Assembly (NCBI GenBank): GCA_030407085.1
Contig: CM059584.1
Span: forward strand, 6,510,001-6,574,000
Length of the DNA: 64,000 bases
Direction: 5' to 3'
Origin: Trichopria drosophilae
Lineage: Eukaryota > Arthropoda > Insecta > Hymenoptera > Diapriidae
Shown here one piece after another: positions 11,620-22,805 of this stretch (position 1 is the first letter of the stretch; each line of letters begins with the position of its first letter). The notes under the pieces are model-generated. The model worked only from the letters and a program-made list of their open reading frames with translations, searched no databases and was not told where the DNA came from. The translations under genes were made by a program, and so were the position numbers.

Positions 11620-12360
11620 TTATACCGGTATAGCTAAATGTTATGGCTTATCAAAAATACACAAACTAAATTATCCTGTCAGCCCCATAGTGTCTATTAA
11701 TTCACCCACTTATTTTGTTATTCAAATTTATGTCAGTATCTTAAATAAAACTAAAAAGACAATCATATATAAAAAATAGAATTACCTTAAGAGAAAAAAT
11801 TAGTAAATATCACATTACCGATAATTATAAATTATAATGTGTCACATTACCGATAATTATAAATTATAATATTTTTTTTTAATGAAAAAGTTTACAAACA
11901 TCCCCATGGGTTCCCCAATCGCACTTATTGTAACAGACATCTTTATAAATGACCCTCGAGGACAGTTGTTTAAAAAATAAACTTTTACACCATTATTTTA
12001 TATTTATTATATTGTCGACATTTGTTCCAAATACTGAAATACAAGAAAATACTGTCAGTTTTTAATTGTTATTATCAAACCATTCCATTGACACACCAAA
12101 TGGAAGTAATTAACAATATTAATTTTCTCTACTTTTGATCACTCATCGTAATAATTCCACTATTTCTCACTGGTACCATAAACCTAACTTTTTTTGAAGA
12201 ATTTTAAACTACAAATCCATTTATCCTCGTTCAAACAAAAGTGTAATAATTTATAATTTAATTGACAAAGACTTTATTATCCAATGGCTCATCCACTATA
12301 AAAATATTAGAATTGTTAAAGATATTTTATTAAATAATAATGGTTATTTTTATATCAAGG
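11620..12360 (+). pseudogene. Penelope-like element reverse transcriptase relic
   Basis: Broken plus-strand translation matches the order of the Penelope-like reverse transcriptase. YGLSKIHK then PVSPIVS (about 11642-11700) correspond to the family's YGLPKIHK...PLRPIVS. PMGSPIALIVTDIF (about 11903-11945) matches the PMGSPLSPI...D motif. FYIYYIVDI (about 11996-12022) sits at the place of the catalytic Y-VDD box, degraded to IVD. HWYHKP then LIDKDFI and IRIVKDILLNNNGY (about 12168-12345) match the thumb region. Stops and frameshifts separate these blocks, so the copy is dead. A 32-bp tandem duplication interrupts it at 11811. It ends near an AGGGCG word at 12357. Confidence 0.85.
11811..11871. 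repeat. 32-bp tandem duplication
   Basis: CACATTACCGATAATTATAA begins at 11811 and again at 11843: two nearly identical adjacent copies, 32 bp apart, inside the Penelope relic. Confidence 0.9.
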
Positions 12361-13744
12361 GCGAAAAATAGGGTTCTTATTTTTTTACACGAAATTATCG
12401 ACCATTATTTCCTTCAAATTATTATTAAAATTCAACACGTGATTGTTAAATTATATACAAGAAATAGATGGTTGAATTGGCTACTTAGATAGTCAAATGC
12501 GGACTAAAAATCTGTTTAAGGAGGTATTACTACTGATGGAAGATGTTTGGTCTGAATTTGTTGCTTACGTATTAGCACCGACTACTAATTTTTTCCTTCT
12601 GTACTAAGCAAAGAAAGATCACAATCTTCATTGACGTCAAGATTACATTCTGTTTTAAAGGGATTTTTGGGTATTTGTTTACTTTCAAGAAAGATAGTTC
12701 TATAGACCTATATCTAAAAAGGCTGAGGCTTCATTTTGAAAATTCATATATGATCGAACGAAAAATGAGTAAACTCAGTTTAGATCGAATTCAAAATTAT
12801 GTATCCTTTGATTAAACTTATTATTACGTGCTACGTTTTAGCAGCACCCAGTGATTTTTGCATTAGGACTCCTGCCTACTATTTTAGACCATGACTGTAA
12901 CATTTCTATTACGGTTGTCTGGGCATTATAAGTGCTATAATAGAAAGATACAGGGGATCGAATTTACTTATGAAATTATTCAACTTGAAGTAAGGTAAAG
13001 AATGTATATTCAACATACAATATAGTTTTATGTGTAAATTGTATTTTAAAAATTCAGAAGACAAACCAAAGGTAAACAAATTGAAAGCAAAACATTAAAT
13101 CATTAGACTACAATATTAATCACAGTTTATGAAACGGGAAATAACTCAAGTCAGCGAAATGTAGAAAATGAAATAATTGCAGAATCGTTATTCTTTAACT
13201 TCTCGAATTTGAAGAAATGTTACAGAATTTTAGTTTTAATAGGTAAGATAATATTAGAAATAAATCTTGTTTTATTTCCATTAATTTAAATTATTCTACA
13301 TTGTCATTTATATTAAATATATTGATTTACGTTCCACGTATGAGAACGTAATCAACCCTCCTTTCCTAATAGCAGATAAGATAAAAACTTCGCATCAATT
13401 ACGAGTATAATATCATACGATTGTACAGACCATGAATTACGTTATGTTTAATACTCGAGTAATGCAATGTTTATTTAATGTGTGCTAAATAAAATTTTAG
13501 TTTTTCTATTTAATTTAGTTAAGACTAAATTTACTTATAGAGTAAGAGAATCAAAGAACTTCATTTATCCCATAAAAAGATTTTTACCTAAGGAAATTTA
13601 CAAAGATAATTTTAATAATGTACCAAACCATATGACGTGTAAATTCTACACCCGTGATGTGAATAATATTTTTCGATTCCGTATAAAAATGGTCATTTTT
13701 TACAAATCATGACGTAACAAAATCCCTGTCTAATACATGGGTCG
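12361..13744. other. AT-rich stretch without recognisable gene
   Basis: No supported feature. A 76-residue frame at 13482-13712 is AT-biased, begins in low-complexity sequence and has no recognisable domain. A weak acceptor/donor junction (TAG then GTAAGA) lies at 13242 but lacks a clear pyrimidine tract. Confidence 0.45.
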
Positions 13745-13945
13745 AGAAATTGCAATTTTTCGCCCGTAAAGGGAAGCTTAAACTGCCCATTTTACGCCTG
13801 CTAAATCGAAATAGTTATTTTCGTATCAAGGGCGGAAAATGGGATTTTACACCTCGATTACAGAGCGCGAGGGACGGCGATTTCATGAGGGCGAAAAGTA
13901 TACACCTGAGATTCAAACATTATTTTTTGATGCACTAGGCGTAAA
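13745..13945. repeat. GGGCGNAAAA-family repeat, degenerate
   Basis: Several copies of the family word occur within 200 bp in both orientations: TTTTCGCCCG near 13758, TTTTACGCCTG near 13791, AAGGGCGGAAAATGGG near 13829 and TAGGCGTAAAATAC near 13936. A stretch around 13812-13850 resembles 12336-12375. A 62-residue frame across it is not a gene. Confidence 0.5.
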
Positions 13946-15415
13946 ATACTCATTTACTGCCTCAAAAAATATTTAATATTCTTTTAATATGCTTTAACTA
14001 CATATTTTCTTTTAGTGAATGAAATATTACGAAACCGTTGAAAAAATATTTTTTATAATCTTTATAATCGTAATTGATTGTACCTACACATACAGCAATG
14101 TTATTTAAAATAATTGAATTTTGGAATGAACTTTCTTACATGTCTGAGGTACCATTCTAAAAACCTATTTGTAGTAATGTGTTTAATTAAATTAGTATAA
14201 CACGAACATTTCTAATTAAAATAAGAAAAGAGAATTCGAAATTTATTTAGTTACGCAGGTTTAGCACTTGCAATTAGTACTTTTCTCCTACTGGTAAATT
14301 GCCATGATGTAATTTAATTATTTAAAGGAAACTATTAGTGCTATTAAACTAAATTTATTTCAAATAACATGTAGGGTTTGTCGAGCAAAATTGTCTGGAA
14401 TTTTGTATTCTGCAATAATTTTGAAGTTTCATAGTTTCGCAAAATATTTTTTAATTATAATCGTTTAATAAATTTGCTTTTGAAAATAATATCTTTTATG
14501 AAATATTTATGGTTTTGCTTTAAAAACTGAATTATCTTATCAATCTAATAAGAATTACACATTTAAAATGTGGAATAGTTTCTCTAATATTTGCAATTTC
14601 AATCTACTATGCATTCACTTGGAGGTATGGTAAAATAAATTCACATCATTCAAGGTGACTAGATCATACAACTATTAGTTTTTCGTATATTATTTTTTTC
14701 TTGGATTGGTAATTTAATATATTTTGACATGTTTTGTTAATGGCGAGTTTTGTACCAAAGAACTTATTGTAATAGGAGCTGGAAAGATATACCGAGACAA
14801 GTATGCAATTATGCAGAATGCATAAAACTATGTTGATTGTTGAATTAAATATCACAAAATAAAATTAAACATTATATATTATCCCGAATAAAACGTAAGC
14901 AGAAAAAACTCTTAACAGTTAACTCTTAGCGTTACAGTTCAAATAAAAAAATTAAGTTCAAAATAAATTAAGATAAGGTTTTTATTTAGTGTATCTACTT
15001 CAGCTTAAACTTTAAGTTTCTGAAAAATTGAACTTAATATATTAGGCTTAAAACATTTATTCTCCCGTTTGTATCTGAATTAAAAGCTTTTTATTGAAAA
15101 CTCGATTATTGCATCAAAAATCGTAATATTTCCGATTTTCAAAATAAGATCTTCTTCCAGCACAATACTTACTTTGTAATAACTAATAGAGTTTTTAACT
15201 AAAATGTTTTTTTATTCCGGACATCTTTTAATGAAATTGTAATAAGAATTTACATAAAATAAGTTATATTTTCTGATATTGTTGGCCAGGGACACGTGGT
15301 GCAAATATTACCGCATGTTGTACAAAAATTACAACGAAAACTAAAATAGATATAGAGTTTATTAAATGACTTTGCATGTATTATTTACTAAGTTTAAAAC
15401 ACACATTTGATTCGG
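13946..15415. other. AT-rich stretch without recognisable gene
   Basis: Very AT-rich with no supported frame, repeat or RNA gene. Confidence 0.5.
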
Positions 15416-15419
15416 CAAC

Positions 15420-16142
15420 AAAATTGGTACTGAAATTACAATAAGTTTGCAGTTGGAAGAAATTGGTACTAGAATTTTGATAATACTATCGAACCGAATT
15501 GTAGTACTGAGATTCCATGTCGGGCAGTAGTGACTAGAGAGTATATCATAATTCGGTACTAAAATTCGGAGTAGAATCAGTACTGAAATCGATACTACAT
15601 CAGTATTACCTATTGGTGGTCAGTGGTTGTAGCTGAAAGAAAATGAATACTAACAGCTAGAATAATAAGTACTAACAAGGTACCGTTTTTAGTACTGAAC
15701 TTTGAATAAGAACCTGTACTGAGTGCTACGCTATTAGTGTATGCATAACAGCAACCAAAGCACTTCAAAGGAAATGAATACTGGCAGCTACAACAAGTCA
15801 GCAATGACAGCAAACCATAATCCAGTACTGAATAGAGCCTGATCTGAATACAGAACTATACGAAACATTGGGTCCGTATTGGTTAGTAATAGCGACTGAA
15901 TTTGCATGTATATTGACAGCCGGCAAAAGTCAGTACTGGCGAGATACTGATTCAATGCAAACATTTTCAGTAGAGCCAGTACTGCATGCGGAACTGCACA
16001 GGCAGTACTGGACCAGCAGTATCAAACTACGGTAGTCTGTACTATAAAGTTTTACTAGCCAGTACAGATATTCATTGCTGGGCCATTCCTGATTCAGTAC
16101 TGGATCAGTATACTCTGGTACAGAGTACAAATCAGTAAACAT
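15420..16142. repeat. CAGTACTG-palindrome repeat, copy 2
   Basis: About 0.7 kb rich in GGTACT, AGTACTG and CAGTACTG words (octamers near 15571, 15822, 15931, 15974, 16001 and 16086). It is more degenerate than copy 1, and I cannot align a clear unit length or edge. Short minus-strand frames inside it (67 and 70 residues) follow the repeat and are not genes. Confidence 0.65.
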
Positions 16143-16199
16143 TGAACAATGTAGAGAAAATACTCGTATTTTGAATACGTAACATATTTCACATAATAA

Positions 16200-16920
16200 A
16201 TAAGATGAAATCGAGATGCTATTTCGAATTGGAGCAAAATCGTCGAAGCGAGCGATCGAATGCCGTCACAGCCGATAACTGGTATCCGAAAACCGGCCAG
16301 ATCGCCTCGTTACGACCAGCACGTTTCTGTTTCCAAGAATCCCCGATGTTTTCCATCGCGTTTTAATTATAAGATAATCGCGAGAGTCATAAATTACGGG
16401 CGGTGGGACTTTTGAAAAATCGATTCGCGCCTTAACTGCAAATGATGCGCGCGAAACTGGAAGCTTCCACATCGTACAAGTTCGTCGCGAAAGATACAGC
16501 TCGCGCTTTGATTCGTAGAATGGGACGAACACGATATACATGCCTTGCATGCGTATATATATATGCATGAATCAAGGATAAGACCGGGTACCAGATAGCG
16601 CCCCGATTGGGCGAGCCAGTAAGCAAACGTCCGTCTGTCCGTCCCTGTCCTCCCCTAGTCGTCTCGCTCTCGCATACGGATGTATAAATACGGGGGGACC
16701 TTTCTCCGTATATCAGCTCGGAAATAGCGCGAGGGACCTACTTACGTTTCTTTGTCCGGAATCTCTTACTACTTACTGCTCATTACGCCGCCAGACCACT
16801 GCCCGAAATGGTCCGCCTGACGTTTTGGTCAGGACAGGTTTTTTTTATCGGTATGCTAATGCCGACAATCGAACGAGATGTCCGCGGTTTAAGCGACGCT
16901 TAGTATGCTAGAAGAGTAAG
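16200..16920. promoter_or_regulatory. CpG-richer block with candidate core promoter
   Basis: The block is strongly enriched in CpG against AT-rich flanks, with pyrimidine-rich GTCCGTC words near 16630-16650 and the TATA/initiator pair described separately. Minus-strand frames of 100 and 64 residues overlap each other in different frames and look like composition artefacts. Confidence 0.35.
16683..16720 (+). promoter_or_regulatory. Candidate TATA-box core promoter
   Basis: TATAAATA at 16683-16690 is followed by an initiator-like TATCAGCT whose A (16715) lies 32 nt downstream of the first T of the TATA box, the canonical arthropod spacing. No DPE is seen at the expected offset. Downstream, an ATG in good context (GAAATGG) at 16808 opens a 31-codon frame to 16903 beginning MVRLTFWSGQVFFIG. 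A GTATGC donor-like word follows within it at about 16852, so it could be a short first coding exon. Expression is untested. Confidence 0.3.
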
Positions 16921-16937
16921 TTGTCTCTCTAAATGTC

Positions 16938-17095
16938 TTGGAGTGAAAATTCACTCTTTATGGAGTGAAAATGGACCCACTTCGCGAAATAGTTAATTCT
17001 CAATCTTAATAAATGATCACTCGGTATGAAGTGAAACCCAGTCTCAAAGAGTGGCAACATTCCCACTCCAGAATAAGGGAATTTTCGATCCAAAT
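16938..17095. repeat. Dispersed GGAGTGAAAATTCACTC repeat, copy 1
   Basis: GGAGTGAAAATTCACTCTTT (near-palindromic) is followed by TATGGAGTGAAAATGG, AAAGAGTGGCAAC and CACTCCAGAATAAGG. A diverged copy with the same order lies at about 45690-45840, so this is a dispersed repeat rather than unique sequence. Confidence 0.5.
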
Positions 17096-17213
17096 AACTG
17101 AAAGAGAACGAAAGAGCAAATAAACGTTCAATCGTGATCAAAACATTGTTTGGATTTTTGGTAACTTTTGCGTGGTGAAATTTGGCATATTTTGGACTCG
17201 TGTAAAGACTATC

Positions 17214-17577
17214 ACACATACAGAAAAAAAAGTCTTAAAATTGTTACATCTTAAATTCATCATTAGGTGAGGTTTAATTAAAACCCGAAATTGCGTTAAT
17301 TTTCTTAAATTCAATCAGTGTTTTGGCTTAAATTCGTACTTTCAGTGTGCAAAACTGACTTTTAGACGGTATATTGGCTTAAAATAAGATTCATCTAGCT
17401 TATGGCATCTAAGTTCGACAAATCTTATTTCAAACTAAAATATCGGCTGAAAGCAAGATTTTAAGCTTAATATTGACTGAATTTAAGAAAATTAACGCGA
17501 TTTTGGGCTGAAATTAAGCCTCACCTAATGATGAATTTAAGATTTAACAATTTTAAGACTTATTTCTTTCTGTGTAC
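17214..17577. mobile_element. Full-length foldback MITE (TACACAGAAAGAAATAA ends)
   Basis: The left half (17214 to about 17395) and right half (about 17405-17577) form one long inverted repeat. The right-hand complement reads TACACAGAAAGAAATAAGTC, then TTAAATTCATCATTAGGTGAGG, then GCGTTAATTTTCTTAAATTCA. It has the size and form of a hairpin MITE, about 360 bp, non-coding. The superfamily is not clear. A TA target is possible. Confidence 0.85.
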
Positions 17578-17724
17578 AGGGGGCATTTATGCTAAATGAA
17601 TCTCCCGTTTTTTTAAAATTTCTTAGTCAATGAAAATTTAAATACTGGATAAACTAAGTTAAAATAAATATTTAAGAATGTGATTTGGCGCCCTACGGCT
17701 AAACTTTAGAGCATGACTGTCGTA

Positions 17725-18042
17725 TTACACGGAGAAAAATGACTCCACTGGACTAGCTGATTCATATCAGCTAAAATTTTCGGCTGGAATTGCCGAAAAT
17801 ATCTGCAATTTTAGCTGTTTTGATTCCGCTAATGTAGCCTTAACCCTACTCAATTCGCGCTTAGATCTAAATTTCCGCTACATTAGCAGATTTGTTCCGC
17901 TAAATTTGCGGACTTTTTCAGTAAATTTAGCTGAAATTATCGGCTATTCCTAACGGAATTCCAACAGCTATCCTTATAGGATAAAATTGGTAGAATCTGC
18001 GGATTTTTCGGCTGATTTAGCCGGTTATTTTTCTCCGTGTAA
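17725..18042. mobile_element. TIR MITE with TTACACGGAGAAAAAT ends
   Basis: TTACACGGAGAAAAAT at 17725 is mirrored by ATTTTTCTCCGTGTAA ending at 18042. The 318-bp element is filled with short related words around GCTGATTTAGC and CCGCTAAATTTGCGG in both orientations, so its arms are imperfectly complementary throughout. A TA-type target would suit a Tc1/mariner-derived MITE. It has no coding capacity. Confidence 0.8.
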
Positions 18043-18143
18043 AAATTAACGCTTCTCTTGGGTTATAAACTTTACACTCATTGAAGATGAGTATTTAGAT
18101 AAGAATTATTGCGTCCTTGATATATAATATATTATTTTGTACC

Positions 18144-18336
18144 AAGGGCGCAAAGTGACATTTCACTCGAGGGCTCACAATGTTACGATCGTTACATCAA
18201 CGTTCATTTTTGTTTTAGTACGTGTAAAATACGAAGGTGTACATTCTTTTTTGGAGATAAAATGCAAAACATATTTCGATTTGATCCCCCGAAACGAAGA
18301 TCAAAATCGTATTTTGCGCCCTAGTATAATAAAAAT
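18144..18336. mobile_element. Short TIR element of the GGGCGCAAA family
   Basis: TACCAAGGGCGCAAAGTG on the left is mirrored by ATTTTGCGCCCTAGTA on the right, giving an element of about 190 bp. The family word also marks loci at 0.56, 1.67, 13.75, 22.73, 38.94, 44.45 and 53.87 kb. The 97-residue frame here reads through the element and is not a gene. Confidence 0.6.
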
Positions 18337-18439
18337 AAATTTTGGACACGAAATTAAAAATAGCTGCATATATCAGTACACAATAGTTCTCAACAGTTTC
18401 TATCAGTACCAGTTTATATTTTGTTCTTAAGAGTTTCAA

Positions 18440-19140
18440 ATTGGAAACAGAATTAACAACGCATGAGTTCCTTAAACAGAAGTGTTTTAACAGGCTGCTT
18501 TGAAATTTAATTTAACAACGGCATATACTACTTCCGTTAGAGATGTAGAAATGGTAAATTTCAAAAAACTTAATCGGAAGTAATGAAGTGATATCGACGT
18601 TGCAATAATTAATACTTTCTCACGAGAGTAGGAAGTGCGTGGTGCGTACGATAAGTAACGACTATCGGCAACTGTTTTCTAATCGATAGTCTTGTAAATT
18701 GCAAGACCGACACGGAAATTGTTTCGAAGGTAAACGGGCAGATCCGAACAGAAATATAATACAAGAGGGTCATTGGAGGAATTCGAATCTACGACGTGGC
18801 AGAAAACAGCGTTTTGCACGTGTTTTATCGAGTCCAGTCTCGCATAAAGTCGTTTGAGTACCTATTTGAGTGTAACTATTGTAGAACACTAGTCGTTACA
18901 ATCGCCTTTCAGGAACCGTCACACGTGCGATGCTGCGTTTAAGTTACCGCCGACTTGTTAGGTCCTGCAGTTTGTTTATATACATATATATGTAGAGGGA
19001 GAAAGAGACTATTGGCGTGGGCGGACTACATCGAGATCACGCCGGAAGTGCGACGTACGTAGCGCCGGACTACGTATCTCAGATTCCAGTGATACGTTTG
19101 TTGTGACTTTTTAATCGTTTCTCACGGGTCATTCGAGATT
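18440..19140. promoter_or_regulatory. CpG-richer block, candidate regulatory DNA; EGR-type site
   Basis: CpG density rises from about 18640 and is highest at 18900-19100. GCGTGGGCG at 19015-19023 is a perfect EGR-type zinc-finger consensus (the insect relatives include stripe and klumpfuss). A short TA-rich run precedes it. There is no convincing frame. Confidence 0.3.
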
Positions 19141-20340
19141 TTCATCCATGCAATTACACTGGGGTACAAAAAAAGTCCAGGTTATTTCAAAATCATCGTC
19201 TTTAAGTTCTGGTCACAAAGAACAAGAAAAGAATAAACAAAAATGATAAAAATCAAGGTAAACTATCAGAAATATTATCTTTTAGCTATTTTGGAATCAC
19301 AATAAAACCAAAATCGGCAGAGTACAAAATTTCTTCGAAGTTATTGTAAAAGGGGGTATTTTTTATATCCCTTGGATGTCCTAATGATATTTAAAACATC
19401 CTCTGGTGATCTCAAGGATATTCGTATTTTTTTGGATATCATGTGGACATCCTGAGGGTATATTTTTCTTATACGGGTAGAGCTTATACTTTTCGACCTA
19501 AAAGTGTCAGGTCTCATGTCAAGCCTGCAAAAGGAGATTATTTACAAATTATTTACATCATTTTTTTTGACTTCTTTGAAATCCGTTGAGCAACAAATGT
19601 CGGTAGCCTTATTGGAGCAGCCATTTTAAGATACCCAAAATGATTCCAGGTTCGTGATCAGAAACCTCGTAAATCCCTAAGTATCCAGTTTCAATTGAAT
19701 CAACATAAGATTTAAAATTCTGTCCGTTCGCCATTTTGAATTCGTTAAAACTAACTTTTGATTCATAGTCAGAAACCCAAAAAATTTGATAATGGAGAAC
19801 CCTTTTCCATCAATTTTCGTAACCTCAGCTACCTTTCACTTTTCGGTCCAAAATTTTAAATTCTAAGTTTTCCACTCATAACTAAGCCTACCGAAGTGTA
19901 ATTTATCGGTTTATATGAAAATAGGGTATGCTATAAAACATGGAAAACTAAAACACTTATCTTTTTTGGTGTCGGAAAAAAAATAATTAAGAGGTGAAAA
20001 AGCTCCCGCAAAAATCATTATGGTCTTAGTTTACCCCCTAATTTTCATTCTTCATTCAAGATGTATAGGCTAATATTCTTCTTCTCTGGAAAACCTTCTT
20101 CCTACCAAAAATCATTAAAATCCCTTAAATATCTTAAAAAATATTTCCATTTCTCTTTGCGCCCCGAATTTGAGGAGCAGTTTCATTTCCTAAATATGTT
20201 TCCAAGCTAAAACAGTACATGTTTCTTAGTTTATAATTTGTGTCGACATATCCAAATTTTGTAAAAATTGGAGATTTATTTGTCAAACCTATTAGAAATA
20301 TTGTATCTCGTCGCATTTTGTTTTTATGGGGACTCAAAAA
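19141..20340. repeat. Degenerate dispersed repeats (GGATATCC-like and CGCCATTTTG-like)
   Basis: Around 19370-19480 related words recur: TTGGATGTCCTAATGATAT, CATCCTCTGG, CAAGGATAT, GGATATCATGTGGACATCC. At 19612-19770 there are two copies of a CCATTTTG-centred repeat (GCAGCCATTTTAAG, CGCCATTTTGAATTC) with the usual neighbour GTGATCAGAAACC. No gene is seen; a 67-residue minus-strand frame near the end is unremarkable. Confidence 0.5.
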
Positions 20341-21049
20341 GTGCTAAGAAAGCATAAATTTATTCCGACCTAAATATTCCGACTAAAATACCACTAGTAT
20401 ATTAGTGAAATAGTACTAACTAAAGTGTTGGTACCACTAATATAATAGTATAAAATAATAATTGACTAATGAAATAGTAGATATGCACATTTTATTACCA
20501 AAATTTATTCCTAATTGTATGGTCCAACTTTTCGTTTATAATTTAGTCGTTTTTAACTAAGGCAAATAAAGAAAGTAAAAATAGAATATTTGAACGTTAT
20601 CTTTTAGTGGTTTTTGGGTACTAAATGCTAAATTGTGATTCAAAAGGGGAACAAATTAATGCTCGACATTCTTTCCTACTAAGACGACGGGAAAAAAGTC
20701 GGAGATAACGCAATTACGTAATTACGACGGATGCCACCTTACTGCACAGGTATAAGATGGTCTCTAACAATTAACGTTATTTTCGTTAAAGGTATGTACG
20801 CGTTCGTAGACCAGACTTGGTTGTGAAGTTTTTGCCAATGTAGGATCATTGAAGGAATTTTATAAATATGCATTTTCTATGTAGCTTCCTGTTGTAACTT
20901 ACAATTAAAAGGAATTACTGTAATTAATAATAATAGCGGCTGCGAATAGTTGAAACTAAGAAATATACAGTGCCGAGTAGTGCGTACCGGTAGTTTTAAA
21001 ATTTTAAGTTATTTTTTTTTGTGAATTTACCGGTATCAGATAAGTTTTA
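20341..21049. other. AT-rich stretch without recognisable gene
   Basis: A few short hairpin-like words around ACCACTAGTATATTAGTG (20390) and nothing else I can support. Confidence 0.45.
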
Positions 21050-21224
21050 TACAGTAGAGTCCCGGTATAATTGCGCCTCGCTATATTCACGTCCCAACAT
21101 ATTTACCAGTTCCGTCTCGTTTTATTTTTCTGCCGCTCTCTTTTTCCCCCACCTTGCATAACGCGACTGAGGGGAGTGGGAAGGCGCGGAACCGAGTGGG
21201 TAAATATAACGGGTCTCTACTGTA
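21050..21224. mobile_element. TA-flanked MITE with TACAGTAGAGTCCCGG ends (pogo/Tigger-like)
   Basis: TACAGTAGAGTCCCGGTATAA on the left matches the complement of the right end (TATAACGGGTCTCTACTGTA) with small differences. CAGT-starting ends with TA flanks suit the pogo/Tigger group of Tc1/mariner. Length is 175 bp, with no frame and a more GC-rich interior than its flanks. Confidence 0.7.
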
Positions 21225-21289
21225 CTTAGTTTCCTTTTTCGAATCCTTACAGGAAAAATAATGTTGTTATTACACTAACATATTGACGC

Positions 21290-21860
21290 AAAGACAAGTC
21301 GATAGATCGAACGTTTTCCCCCCATTTTATTTAATCGAAAGTATCGAGACGACCTGCAGGGGTCAAAAGTGAACGCCTGTTACACGCTGGAAAATAATCA
21401 AGCAGTTAACGAATATCTCGAATGCAATTTATAATCGACGTGCAACCATCAATCGCCGGCATTTTCGCGGCGCGACGAGCGATATTCAAATTGCAAAATC
21501 CGCACTCTCATTATGCGGTCTCCGATTGCGGGGTATGATTTAGCGTTCCCGTTCCGTTCGCGAGAAGAACTGGTAAAACTATATGTGCGAGAATGGAAAA
21601 ATCCTAGAATTTCGTCCTCTTATATTCCATACTTGCAAAACGGTTTTTCACACCGAACGCGAACTAACTAACGAACGCCCCGGTCGTTGCTTCAGAAATA
21701 CTTAGCCGGAATGGTAGATCAAGTTTTGCAACGTGAGACCGTAAAGCTTGCTTCAAAACTTACAGAAGGACGTATAATATGACACTGCACGCGACTACGT
21801 TCATCTTCTCCGAGAATAAAGACACGGTGCTAAGCGGTAATACTGCACTGTTTCTACTTT
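21290..21860. promoter_or_regulatory. CpG-richer block, candidate regulatory DNA
   Basis: Many CpGs (for example around 21450-21500 and 21630-21690) in an AT-rich neighbourhood. There is no convincing reading frame or transposon signature. Confidence 0.3.
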
Positions 21861-22290
21861 GCAAGTGTCTGTGTGCAGATTGCGAAATTTATCAAGTGAT
21901 GTTATTCCTTCATCTTTTCAAACATTGATTCTAATGGAATTCCGATCCAAAAACGTACGAAGTGTCAGATAATTGCAGAACAATAGGGACGATGTATGGA
22001 CATAACCTAAAATACTTACGTAGTGGTTTTTTCAATATCGAATTTTAATCCTGCGAATGATGACGATAGATGGCTTCTCTTTTCTCAATGTTTAGCAACT
22101 GAATTCCAATGATTTATGTTTATTGTATTTGTAGTGTTAATTTTTTCTATTTTCAAATTTGGGAGGGGATAAAATTTCCGAAAAATAATTTCCTCGAAAG
22201 TTATTTGCCCACGAAATGAAAAAAATCTTAGGCGTAAACTTTCCCTTCAGAAAATGGAGTACATATGTTTTCGAGGTCGTTGATTACGCA
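21861..22290. other. No recognisable gene
   Basis: Mixed AT-rich sequence with no repeat or frame I can support. Confidence 0.4.
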
Positions 22291-22720
22291 CCAGAACACA
22301 AATTTTGAAAATTCAAAATGGCGGATTTAAGATGACCGATCGAAATGTAAAACGAAATCGGCAATTTGAATGCTTAAAATGTGAAGTCATGCTTGTAATG
22401 AATTACCTTAAAAGCATCGAGTATTCAACTTCACCCTTCTTTGTATTCACGAAGTAACATACAATTCGATCAGCCATCTGGATTCCGCCATTTTATATTT
22501 TTAAATGGTGTTGTTAGATTCGTGATCAGCGTCCCCGAAAATCCTCGAGTACAAGTTTCTTCTCGATAAAGTACACTTTTATATTTAGGTTGGCCATCTT
22601 GGATCCGCCATTTTGAACTTTCATAATCTGAGTTCAGAAATTCAGATTCGTAATCAGCGTTCCCAAAAACCACTAAGTCACTTTCAGTTGCTTTCCACGC
22701 AAAGAAAAATGTATGAAGCA
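22291..22720. repeat. CGCCATTTTGAA-type repeat, two direct and one inverted unit
   Basis: Units centred on GGATCCGCCATTTTGAACTT lie at about 22487 and 22607 (120 bp apart), each followed by GATTCGTGATCAGCGTYCCC and an AAAACC word. An inverted unit (CAAAATGGCGGATTTAAGATG) lies at 22317. Related copies occur at 19.6-19.8, 32.87, 51.64 and 61.13 kb. I recognise this as a common degenerate repeat of insect genomes. A 142-residue minus-strand frame overlapping it is repeat-derived. Confidence 0.65.
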
Positions 22721-22724
22721 AAGG

Positions 22725-22805
22725 ATTAACATTCGAGGCGCGAAGCTCGATTTCGCGTCCTAGGGTGAAATACACGATACTTTTTGTCACACCTGTACAT
22801 AAAGT
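22725..22805. repeat. GGGCGCAAA-family copy (reverse orientation)
   Basis: GGCGCGAAGCTCGATTTCGC, then CCTAGGGTGAAATA, is the reverse-complement form of the sequence at 39075-39118, including the GTTA border (here TTAACATTCGA). It adjoins the CGCCATTTTG units. Confidence 0.6.

Noticed and set aside
13220..13250. Splice-like TAG-GTAAGA at 13242
   Set aside because: The preceding tract is not pyrimidine-rich enough to count as an acceptor.
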